This document shows, in pieces, positions 22,663 through 30,505 of a DNA stretch of 31,369 nt. The translations under genes and the position numbers were made by a program. Below the pieces are notes generated by a model, which was not told the origin of the DNA, did no database searches, and saw only the letters and a list, made by a program, of their open reading frames with translations. How positions within the stretch are numbered: position 1 is the stretch's first letter; each line of letters starts with the position of its first letter. Source of the stretch: Paracoccaceae bacterium (GTDB lineage: Bacteria > Pseudomonadota > Alphaproteobacteria > Rhodobacterales > Rhodobacteraceae); NCBI GenBank assembly GCA_027069385.1, contig JALXER010000006.1, positions 1-31,369 on the forward strand, given 5' to 3'.

Positions 22663-24171
22663 ATGACGAATAACGCAAACCTTTACACCCTGTTCCAGCG
22701 TCATTTTCCGACAGACAGGCGGCAGCCTTTTCTGATCCATGATCGCGGCGAAACCAGCTTTGCCGAGGTCGAAACCCTGTCGGGTCGTTATGGCGCGGTG
22801 CTTCGGGATATGGGGGTGCAAAAGGGGGATCGGGTGATCGTGCAGGTCAAAAAGTCGCCCGAAGCGGTGTTGCTTTATCTGGCCTGCCTGCGCATCGGGG
22901 CGATCTTTATTCCGCTCAACACCGCCTATACCCTGCCCGAAGTGCAGTATTTTGTGACCGATGCCACGCCAAAGGCGATTGTCTGCGATCCGGCCGAGCG
23001 GGACGCTTTTACCACCACCTTTGACGCCGGTATCCTGACGCTGGATGATCAGGGCGGCGGCAGCCTGCCCGGGCGGGCGCAGGGCGTGGGCGCGGGGGGC
23101 GAAGTTGTGGTTTCTGACGCCGATGATCTGGCCGCGATCCTGTATACTTCGGGAACGACGGGGCGGTCAAAAGGGGCGATGCTGACCAATGTCAATCTGG
23201 CCTCGAACGCGCAAATGCTGCACAGATACTGGGCGTGGCAAAAGGGCGATGTGCTGCTGCACGCCCTACCGATTTTCCATGTGCACGGGCTGTTTATCGC
23301 CCTGCATTGCGCCTTGCTTAACGGTTCAACGGTGCTGTTTCACAACCGGTTTGACCCGGCTGCGGTGATCCGTGACCTGCCGCGCGCCACCGTAATGATG
23401 GGCGTGCCCACCTTTTATACCCGCCTGCTGGATGCACCGGATTTCACCGCGCAAACCTGTGACCAAATGCGGCTGTTTATCTCTGGCTCGGCACCGCTGC
23501 TGGCAGATACCTTTGCCGCTTTTGAAACCCGCACCGGCCACAAGATATTGGAGCGTTACGGCATGACCGAGGCGGGGATGATTACCTCTAACCCCTACGC
23601 GGGCGCGCGCATTGCCGGTACGGTCGGCTTTGCCCTGCCGGGCGTGCAGGCCCGCGTGGCCGACGCCACCGGCACCGAGTTGCCCCGTGGCAAGGTCGGC
23701 GTGCTGGAAATCACCGGCCCGAACGTGTTTGCGGGCTATTGGCAGATGCCCGAAAAAACCGCCGAGGAGTTTCGTGCGGATGGCTATTTTATCACCGGTG
23801 ATCTGGCCACCATGGCCGATGACGGCCGCATCACCATTGTGGGCCGCGCCAAGGATCTGGTTATTTCGGGGGGCTTCAATGTCTACCCCAAAGAGGTAGA
23901 GGACTGCATCGATGCAATGCCGAGCGTGAAGGAAAGCGCGGTGATCGGCCTGCCGCATCCCGATTTTGGCGAAGGCGTGGCGGCGGTGGTCGTGGCGCAA
24001 TCCGCCGTGACCGAGGCCGATGTGCTGGCCCATCTTGCCGGCAGGCTTGCCAAGTTCAAGCAGCCCAAAAAGGTATTCATCGTGCCCGAATTGCCGCGCA
24101 ACACCATGGGCAAGGTGCAGAAAAAGGCCCTGCGCGAGACCTATTCAAAGGCCTTTCAAGGGCACCAATAA
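22663..24171 (+). CDS. Malonyl-CoA synthetase (MatB-like acyl-CoA ligase)
   Basis: A 502-residue ANL-superfamily adenylating enzyme. The ATP-binding loop YTSGTTGRSKG lies at 161-171, followed by LPIFHVHGLFIALHCALLNG, ISGSAPLL, ERYGMTEAGMITSNPYAG and the GDLATMADDGRITIVGR block; NTMGKVQKK near the C-terminus holds the catalytic lysine. The combination LPIFHVHGLF with ILERYGMTEAGMITSNPY and its short length is typical of MatB, which makes malonyl-CoA from malonate, ATP and CoA. AGGA stands 7 bases before the ATG. It is a single gene that converges on the DmdB-like gene. A related dicarboxylate or short-chain substrate is possible. Confidence 0.85.
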   Translation: MTNNANLYTLFQRHFPTDRRQPFLIHDRGETSFAEVETLSGRYGAVLRDMGVQKGDRVIVQVKKSPEAVLLYLACLRIGAIFIPLNTAYTLPEVQYFVTDATPKAIVCDPAERDAFTTTFDAGILTLDDQGGGSLPGRAQGVGAGGEVVVSDADDLAAILYTSGTTGRSKGAMLTNVNLASNAQMLHRYWAWQKGDVLLHALPIFHVHGLFIALHCALLNGSTVLFHNRFDPAAVIRDLPRATVMMGVPTFYTRLLDAPDFTAQTCDQMRLFISGSAPLLADTFAAFETRTGHKILERYGMTEAGMITSNPYAGARIAGTVGFALPGVQARVADATGTELPRGKVGVLEITGPNVFAGYWQMPEKTAEEFRADGYFITGDLATMADDGRITIVGRAKDLVISGGFNVYPKEVEDCIDAMPSVKESAVIGLPHPDFGEGVAAVVVAQSAVTEADVLAHLAGRLAKFKQPKKVFIVPELPRNTMGKVQKKALRETYSKAFQGHQ

Positions 24172-24181
24172 GGTGCCCTTG
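24157..24181. terminator. Perfect hairpin overlapping the matB-like stop codon
   Basis: CAAGGGCACC and GGTGCCCTTG pair perfectly around the loop AATAA, which contains the TAA stop of the MatB-like gene. It lies between two convergent genes, so it probably acts on both, although no T-run follows on either strand. Confidence 0.6.
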
Positions 24182-24195
24182 CCGCTGGCAGGTGG

Positions 24196-25821
24196 TCAGG
24201 TGCCGGAAATCAGGGTGTCGCCATAGGCTTCGCGCAGTTTGTTTTTCAGCACTTTGCCGGTGGCCCCGATGGGGAGTTCATCAACAAAGATAACCGCATC
24301 GGGCACTTGCCATGATGCAATCTTGCCCTCGTAAAAGGCGCGAAGCTCGGCCTCGTCAGGGTCCTGCGCTTCGGCCTTGACCACGATCAGCACCGGCCGT
24401 TCATCCCATTTTTCATGTCGCGCCGCGATGGCAGCGGCCATGGCAACGCCGGGATGGGCCATGGCGATGTTTTCCAGTTCCACCGTCGAAATCCACTCGC
24501 CACCCGATTTGATGATATCTTTGGAGCGGTCGCGGATAATCATATAGCCGTCCGCATCGATGGTTGCCACATCGCCGGTATCAAACCAGCCGTCATCGGT
24601 CAGCGCTGTGCCGTCGGCACCGAAATAGCTTTCGACAATCCAGTGGCCGCGAATTTGCAAATCGCCCTGCGTTTTTCCGTCATTGGGCAGCACCGCGCCC
24701 GATTCATCGACCAGTCGCAGCTCTACCCCCCACGGGGCGCGGCCCTGACCAAGCCGGATTTCGGCCTGCTCTTGCGCGTCCAGCGACTGGTGTTTTTGCA
24801 ACAACTGGTTCAGCGTGCCCAGCGGGCTGGTTTCGGTCATGCCCCATGCATGTACCAGATCGACGCCGTATTTTTCCTTGAACACCGGAATCATCGATGG
24901 CGGCAATGCCGAGCCACCGACCACGGTGCGTTGCAGGCTGGCCGCCTTGCTGCCCGTCGATTCCAGCGCGGCCAGCAGGCCCATCCAGATGGTCGGCACG
25001 CCAAGCGCCAGCGTAACCTGTTCGCCGTCAATCAGCCTGACCAGACTTTCGCCATCCAGCCCCGGCCCCGGCAGCACCAGTTTACAGCCGGTCATCGCGG
25101 CAATATAGGGCACCCCCCATGCCGAGACGTGGAACATCGGCACCACCGGCAGCACCGTATCGGTGGCCGAAATCGCGATGCCGTCGGGCTGGTTTCCCGC
25201 GATCGAGTGCAACACCGTCGAGCGGTGGGTATACTGCACCCCCTTGGGGTGGCCCGTCGTGCCCGAGGTGTAACACATGCTCGACGGGGCGTTTTCATCA
25301 ACATCGGGCCAGGTGTAATCGGGGTCGCCGGTTTCCAGCAGCTCGTCATAAAACAGCAGCCCCTCGACCATGGCGGCGGATTCCTCGTCGCGCGGCCCCA
25401 TCAGCACCACATGCTTGACGGTTTTCAGATGCTCGCCCAGCTTGGCCGCAATCGGCAAAAAGGTTTTGTCCAGAAACAGCACCTGATCCTGCGCGTGGTT
25501 GATAATATAGACCAGTTGTTCGGGGAACAGGCGCGGGTTGATGGTGTGGGTCACCATACCGGCCGAGGACACGCCAAAGTAAATCTCCAGATGGCGGATG
25601 TTGTTCCACGCAATCGTGGCGCAGCGCTCGCCCTGTTTAACCCCCAGTTTTTCCAGCGCCGAGGCCAGCCGCCGCGCATTGGCCTGCACCTTGGCCCAAT
25701 TGGAGCGGTACATCCCGCCGGTTGTCTCTACCGAGACCACCTCGGTTTGCCCGTGATAGCGGGCGGCGTGATCGATGATTGACCCGATGGTCAGTTGCTG
25801 GTGCATCATGGTGCCGGACAT
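24196..25821 (-). CDS. Acyl-CoA ligase of the DmdB/AlkK type
   Basis: A 541-residue ANL-superfamily enzyme. The ATP loop is CYTSGTTGHPKGVQYTHR (183-200), preceded by TINPRLFPEQLVYIINHA (93-110) and followed by WGMTETSPLGT, YFDTGDVATID-type and IKSGGEWISTVELE blocks; GATGKVLKNKLRE is the C-terminal lysine motif. The N-terminus (TIGSIIDHAARYHGQTEVVS) resembles DmdB of roseobacters, which activates 3-methylthiopropionate in DMSP demethylation, and the AlkK medium-chain ligases. Which substrate it takes cannot be decided by eye. It lies 92 bases after the aldolase/dehydrogenase fusion on the same strand and may be its last operon member. Confidence 0.85.
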   Translation of the reverse strand: MSGTMMHQQLTIGSIIDHAARYHGQTEVVSVETTGGMYRSNWAKVQANARRLASALEKLGVKQGERCATIAWNNIRHLEIYFGVSSAGMVTHTINPRLFPEQLVYIINHAQDQVLFLDKTFLPIAAKLGEHLKTVKHVVLMGPRDEESAAMVEGLLFYDELLETGDPDYTWPDVDENAPSSMCYTSGTTGHPKGVQYTHRSTVLHSIAGNQPDGIAISATDTVLPVVPMFHVSAWGVPYIAAMTGCKLVLPGPGLDGESLVRLIDGEQVTLALGVPTIWMGLLAALESTGSKAASLQRTVVGGSALPPSMIPVFKEKYGVDLVHAWGMTETSPLGTLNQLLQKHQSLDAQEQAEIRLGQGRAPWGVELRLVDESGAVLPNDGKTQGDLQIRGHWIVESYFGADGTALTDDGWFDTGDVATIDADGYMIIRDRSKDIIKSGGEWISTVELENIAMAHPGVAMAAAIAARHEKWDERPVLIVVKAEAQDPDEAELRAFYEGKIASWQVPDAVIFVDELPIGATGKVLKNKLREAYGDTLISGT

Positions 25822-25913
25822 GCGGTTCTCCCCGTTTCAAGTGATTCAAGACTAACCTGAGTATTGAGGCAGCGCCAGCATTTGGCAACGAAAAGTTTTG
25901 TTAGGGCTACGCT

Positions 25914-27980
25914 CTAACGCAATGCCGCTTCGATATTGCCCCCGTCCACCGTCATCACATGCGCGGTTGTGCGTTCCGACAGGGCCAGCGCCACGAATGC
26001 CTCGCCGACATGGCGGGCCTCTACCTCGCGGCGCAGCAGGTTGCCGGCCATATAGGTTGCCTCGTCCACACCGCGCGCCTTGGCCCGTTCGCTAACGAAC
26101 GCCTCGTCCAGCAGACCCGAGCGGATGCGGTCGGCGTTGATTCCGTTAACCCGCACGCCCGCCGGTCCCAGTTCCAGCGCCAGTTGGCGCAGCAAAAAGA
26201 ACGTCGCGGCTTTGGGGATGCCATAAGCGCCAAAACCCTTGCCCGGGTTCACCGCCTGTTTGGAGACGTTGAACAGGATTTGCCCGCCGCGCCCCTGCGT
26301 GGCAAACAGGTTGGCCGCTGCGGTGGCAAAATTGCGATGGGCGAAAAAATTCAGTTCGAAACTGCGCCGCAGGGTTTCGTCGGACAGGTCGGCCATCTCG
26401 CCGGTCCATGCCGCGCCCGCGTTGGAAACCAGAATATCCAGCCCGCCAAAGCGCGCGATACAGGCGGCCATCGCCTGATCCGCCGCGCCGTCGCCGGTTA
26501 TATCCAGGGCCACGCCACCATGGCCCGCCCCCAGCGTATCCAGCGCCTTGTCCAGCGCCGCCTGCTCCAGATCAACCAGAAAGATATTGGCCCCCAGCGC
26601 CGCAAAGGCCTGCGCCGTTGCCAGCCCGATCGCGCCGCCGCCGCCGGTGATCATCACGATGCGGCCTTGCAGGGCGGGCGGTTTGCCCTTGCCCAGCTTG
26701 GCCTGCTCCAACGACCAGTATTCCATATCGAACAACTGTTGCGGGCTGACCGGATAGAACCCGCCGCAGGCCTCGCCGTTGGTCATGGCGGTGATATTCT
26801 GCGCGGCAAGGTCACTGGCCGCGCTGGCCGCCTTGGCGTTGGCCGATATGCCCACCACCCCGACGCCCTCTATCCAGGCCAGATTCGGAGTCGGGGCCAG
26901 CATGGTTTTGATCCCGCCTAGCCGCGCGTTGTTTTCATCGAAATAGGCGGTGTATTCGGCAATAAACCCGTCTACCGCCGCTTTGACAGCGGCGCGCCCG
27001 CCGTTCAGAATATCGGCGGTCAGGTGCAGCGGATAGTTTTTGGTGCGGATCACATGGTCGGGCGTTGCCACCCCGCGCCGCGACAGCGCCGCCAGATCGT
27101 CGCGTTTGAAAAACGTCTGCACATTGTCGCCGTTGCGCAGGTCCATGACCGGCATCGCCATATCGGGGTTGCCGGTGAACTGCGCGTTTGCCTCGCCAAT
27201 AATTCCGCGCAGCATCGGCAGGATATCCGGCGCCCGCGCGGTCATTTCGCCCGAGCCACCCGTGGCCGGTGCCGGCACCTGCCCGCTGGTTTTTTCCAGC
27301 CATGCCTCGACCATATTGGTATGCTCGATCAGCCGGTCATAGCTTTGCCGCGCGCTGTCGCCAAAGGCAAAATGACCGTGGTTGATCAGGATAAGCCCCT
27401 CGACATCGGGGTTGGCGTCATAGACTTCGGCCGCCACCTTGGCCAGTTCGAACCCGGGCATGATAAAGGGCACACAGACCAGCCGGTCACCGAAAATCTG
27501 CTTTACCACGTTTTCCACATCGGGCAGATCGGCCAGCGACAGCATTGCCGAAGCATGGGTGTGATCCACATATTTATGCGGCAGAAAGGCGTGCAGCAGA
27601 GTTTCGACCGACGGGTTGGGCGAGGTTGAATCGAGCAGATTCGCCCGTTGCAGATTAACCATATCCTCGTCACTAAGCGCATCGAGCGCACGCAGTTCCA
27701 GCAGGTTGTCCAGCCGCACACCGGGCAGGCCCGCGGCCTCTATCACGCCCAGATCCCAGCCCGAGCCCTTGACGTGCAGCACGTCGATTTCATGGCCGAA
27801 AATGTCACGCCGTTTCAGCTTGCATGAGGTGTTGCCACCGCCATGCAGCACCAGATTCAGGTCTTGCCCGATAATTCTGGAGCTATAGACCCGCAGCGCC
27901 AATTCACGATCCGCCGGATCGTCCCCGGCTGCATCGACAAATTTCTGTGCCTCTGCGTCATTCCATCTGTTCTGTACCAT
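25914..27980 (-). CDS. Bifunctional class II aldolase / short-chain dehydrogenase (RhaD/RhaEW-like fusion)
   Basis: A 688-residue fusion. The N-terminal class II aldolase/adducin-type domain (about 1-420) shows HGGGNTSCK (46-54), the zinc ligands H140 and H142 in YVDHTHASAM, and HGHFAFG from 201. A C-terminal short-chain dehydrogenase (about 440-688) has TGGGGAIG (445-452), NAG at 520-522 and the catalytic S573, Y586 and K590 (AYGIPK). Fusions like this are known as rhamnulose-1-phosphate aldolase/dehydrogenase. Here the two upstream genes are mtnA and mtnK, with no rhamnose genes seen, so the aldolase domain probably cleaves 5-methylthioribulose-1-phosphate (or the 5-deoxy analogue) to DHAP and an aldehyde, which the second domain oxidises or reduces. 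A 48-base gap separates it from mtnA. Confidence 0.88.
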   Translation of the reverse strand: MVQNRWNDAEAQKFVDAAGDDPADRELALRVYSSRIIGQDLNLVLHGGGNTSCKLKRRDIFGHEIDVLHVKGSGWDLGVIEAAGLPGVRLDNLLELRALDALSDEDMVNLQRANLLDSTSPNPSVETLLHAFLPHKYVDHTHASAMLSLADLPDVENVVKQIFGDRLVCVPFIMPGFELAKVAAEVYDANPDVEGLILINHGHFAFGDSARQSYDRLIEHTNMVEAWLEKTSGQVPAPATGGSGEMTARAPDILPMLRGIIGEANAQFTGNPDMAMPVMDLRNGDNVQTFFKRDDLAALSRRGVATPDHVIRTKNYPLHLTADILNGGRAAVKAAVDGFIAEYTAYFDENNARLGGIKTMLAPTPNLAWIEGVGVVGISANAKAASAASDLAAQNITAMTNGEACGGFYPVSPQQLFDMEYWSLEQAKLGKGKPPALQGRIVMITGGGGAIGLATAQAFAALGANIFLVDLEQAALDKALDTLGAGHGGVALDITGDGAADQAMAACIARFGGLDILVSNAGAAWTGEMADLSDETLRRSFELNFFAHRNFATAAANLFATQGRGGQILFNVSKQAVNPGKGFGAYGIPKAATFFLLRQLALELGPAGVRVNGINADRIRSGLLDEAFVSERAKARGVDEATYMAGNLLRREVEARHVGEAFVALALSERTTAHVMTVDGGNIEAALR

Positions 27981-28028
27981 GCCCGTATTCCTTGTCTGCG
28001 CCGCGTTTTGCGACCCTGTCTATTGCGT

Positions 28029-29129
28029 CTATTGCAAAACCCGCTCGGGGAACAGCCCTGCCAACCCTTCCGGAGACGCCTCGCAGACGCCGCGTTCGGT
28101 GATCAGGCCGGTTACCAGCCGACGCGGTGTCACGTCAAAGGCCGGGTTGCCGCCGGGGGTGCCGTCAGGGCTGATCTGTACCTCGGTCACGCTGCCATCG
28201 GCCAGCTTGCCCTGCACATGGGTTACCTCGGAATCGGTGCGTTCCTCGATCGGGATCTCGGCCACGCCATCCTTTACCGTCCAGTCAATGGTCGGAGAGG
28301 GCAGGGCGACATAAAAAGGCACGCCGTTATCGCGCGCCGCCAGCGCCTTTAGATAGGTGCCGATCTTGTTGCACACATCGCCATGCGCCGTGGTGCGGTC
28401 GGTGCCCACGATAACCAGATCAACCTGCCCGTGCTGCATCAGATGCCCGCCGGCATTATCGACGATCAGATGATGGGGGATGCCGTGGCTGTTCATTTCC
28501 CATGCGGTCAGCAAGGCCCCCTGATTACGCGGGCGGGTCTCATCGACCCAGACATGAATCGGAATGCCGTCCTGCACCGCATGATACATCGGGCTGGTCG
28601 CCGTGCCCCAGTCCACCGTGGCCAGCCAGCCGGCGTTACAGTGGGTCAGGATGTTGATCACCTCGCCCGGCTGCTTTTTGGCAGCGATTTCACGGATGAT
28701 TTCAAGCCCGTGTACCCCGATCATCCGGTTGCATTCCACATCTTCGTCAGCAATTTCATGGGCGCGCTTCATCGCCGCTGCGGCGCGTTCGCCCTCGGGC
28801 AGGGGCTGCAACAAGGCCGTCATCGCATCCAGTGCCCAGCGCAGGTTGATCGCGGTCGGGCGGGTTTCGTGCAGAATATCCCACGTTTCGGACAGCGATT
28901 TGTCCGACGGGTCCAGCGCCATCTGAACCGCCACGCCATAGGCCGCCGTGGCCCCGATCAGCGGCGCCCCGCGCACCCACATATCGCGGATCGCCTTGAC
29001 GAAATCGTCGCGGACCTTCAGGTCCACCACGCGAAATTCATGCGGCAGCCACCGCTGATCGATAATCTGGACCTGTCCGCTTGGTTCATCAAACCAGATG
29101 GACCGATAATGCTTGTCGCCTACTTTCAT
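28029..29129 (-). CDS. mtnA: S-methyl-5-thioribose-1-phosphate isomerase
   Basis: A 366-residue protein. Family blocks are RGAPLIGATAAYG (about 53-65), the catalytic Cys C164 in THCNAGWLAT, VDETRPRNQG, D244 in VGTDRTTAHGDVCNKIGTY, and NPAFDVTP near the C-terminus. It converts 5-methylthioribose-1-phosphate to methylthioribulose-1-phosphate. The ATG at 29129 has GGAGAAAT a few bases upstream and lies 1 base after the mtnK stop, so the pair is coupled. An in-frame extension to 29177 lies inside mtnK and is not needed. eIF2B-related proteins are the nearest paralogues, but the motifs fit MtnA. Confidence 0.95.
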   Translation of the reverse strand: MKVGDKHYRSIWFDEPSGQVQIIDQRWLPHEFRVVDLKVRDDFVKAIRDMWVRGAPLIGATAAYGVAVQMALDPSDKSLSETWDILHETRPTAINLRWALDAMTALLQPLPEGERAAAAMKRAHEIADEDVECNRMIGVHGLEIIREIAAKKQPGEVINILTHCNAGWLATVDWGTATSPMYHAVQDGIPIHVWVDETRPRNQGALLTAWEMNSHGIPHHLIVDNAGGHLMQHGQVDLVIVGTDRTTAHGDVCNKIGTYLKALAARDNGVPFYVALPSPTIDWTVKDGVAEIPIEERTDSEVTHVQGKLADGSVTEVQISPDGTPGGNPAFDVTPRRLVTGLITERGVCEASPEGLAGLFPERVLQ

Positions 29130-29130
29130 T

Positions 29131-30387
29131 CTATTTCTCCCTCGCGATGATGCGGGCCAAATCATTGACAACCGCAATCGAGTCCATCCCGTTGCGGTTC
29201 ACGACCAGTTGCCGCCCCAGACGCAATCCGCGCCCTTCACACTGGGCGCGCAATGCCTCGTCTTCGATGCTGTCATTCTCGGCAATATGGGCAAGGCTTA
29301 GCGTGCGCCTGATCATTTCGACACCGGCAAAGCCAAGGGTATCTTGCCAGATTTCCTGTAATTTGTTGGCCAGCGCCTGTTCCGCCCCCAGCCCGTCGCC
29401 CTGATCCTCGAACAAAGAGGCCTCGAACAGAATGCCGGTGCGCTCGGTCCGCCACAAATGGCTGAATTCGGTGGTGAACGTGTCCCATATTTCGGCAATC
29501 ACCCCCAGAATCCATTCCTGATAATCCGCGTCGTTGCCATGGCCGGGCTGCGCGAAATAGGCCATCCAGAAATTGCCCAGCAACATGCCGATGTCAAAGC
29601 CCATGGGGCCGTAAAGCGCGAATTCGGGGTCGATCACCTTGGTTTCGTCGGCGGTCACCATGATCGAGCCGGTATGCAAATCGCCATGCAGCATGGTTTC
29701 GGCCCGAGTCAGAAAGCGCTCCTTCATCTGGTGCGCGCCCACTTTCAGGTCAACATCGGCGCGCAACCTGGCCACCAGCGCATCCAGCCCGGGTGTGTGG
29801 TGGTTACGCTCGGCGTCAAAATACGGGTCCGAGAATACCAGCGTTTCGGTGATGTCGCACAGTTCAACCGATTCGGCGAATAGCGCAATATCGGCCTTGC
29901 GTCGGGCCGCGTCCATCGACAATGGCGAGCCGCGAAACAGCGTGCGGGCACAAAACCGGCCCAGCACCCCCGCCAGCCCGTCATGGCGCGTGCCTGCCAT
30001 CAGGGAATGGCGCAGGATGATATGCGGGGTGAGAAACGCCATCACGATAATCGCCTGCGTTTCGTCGAAATGGTATACCTCGGGCACCGTGCCCGGGTCG
30101 CGTTTCGCCTGCCGGATCAGCGCGTTATATTCGTAATAGGCGCGTTTGAGCGGTAATGGCCAGCTGTCGCCGACCAGGCGCACATAGGGCAGCGCCTGTT
30201 TGACAATCACCGTGCCGGCGGAGCCTTTGACGATGAACACCAGATTAAGGTTGCCATCGCCCACTTCCTTGACCTGCCACGCAGCGCTGTCAGAGCCAAC
30301 GATTCGGGTGATCGTCTCGATCCCACCGAGTCGCGCCCCCAGTGTTTCAACGCTTAACGGCGCATAGTCCTGATCTGTTCCGGTCAT
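29131..30387 (-). CDS. mtnK: S-methyl-5-thioribose kinase
   Basis: A 418-residue kinase of the APH-like fold. NLNLVFIVKG and VIVKQALPYVR near residues 46-70 form the nucleotide-binding beta sheet and lysine; LHGDLHTGSIMV (233-244) holds the catalytic Asp, and IDPEFALYGPMGFDIG (252-267) is the metal-binding DxE motif. It phosphorylates methylthioribose to methylthioribose-1-phosphate using ATP. It is the first gene of the leftward mtnK-mtnA-aldolase run and is divergent from a sugar-type ABC transporter gene, with a palindromic operator candidate between them. Confidence 0.94.
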   Translation of the reverse strand: MTGTDQDYAPLSVETLGARLGGIETITRIVGSDSAAWQVKEVGDGNLNLVFIVKGSAGTVIVKQALPYVRLVGDSWPLPLKRAYYEYNALIRQAKRDPGTVPEVYHFDETQAIIVMAFLTPHIILRHSLMAGTRHDGLAGVLGRFCARTLFRGSPLSMDAARRKADIALFAESVELCDITETLVFSDPYFDAERNHHTPGLDALVARLRADVDLKVGAHQMKERFLTRAETMLHGDLHTGSIMVTADETKVIDPEFALYGPMGFDIGMLLGNFWMAYFAQPGHGNDADYQEWILGVIAEIWDTFTTEFSHLWRTERTGILFEASLFEDQGDGLGAEQALANKLQEIWQDTLGFAGVEMIRRTLSLAHIAENDSIEDEALRAQCEGRGLRLGRQLVVNRNGMDSIAVVNDLARIIAREK

Positions 30388-30437
30388 GTGATTCCTCCTC
30401 TCGGCGGGATGTTTAGCCTAATCTTCAAGACAAACGT

Positions 30438-30465
30438 GCAAATGTCAATAGATGTTGACATTTGC
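30438..30465. promoter_or_regulatory. Palindromic operator candidate between mtnK and the ABC transporter
   Basis: The arms GCAAATGTCAA and TTGACATTTGC are perfectly complementary over 11 bases with a 6-base spacer TAGATG. It lies between the two divergent starts and includes a TTGACA, so a repressor bound there could control both transcripts. The regulator is not in the window; LacI, GntR or DeoR types all use such sites. Confidence 0.6.
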
Positions 30466-30505
30466 CAGAAAGCGTCGTTAGTCTTTCTTATCCAAGGGGG
30501 TATCT

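Noticed and set aside
22443..22664. A minus-strand frame ending in GEGLEPPTRGL
   Set aside because: It overlaps the tRNA; this peptide is a well-known false call from antisense tRNA sequence.
24415..25782. A 455-codon plus-strand frame
   Set aside because: It is the shadow of the DmdB-like ligase, rich in His, Arg and Pro as typical of antisense frames.
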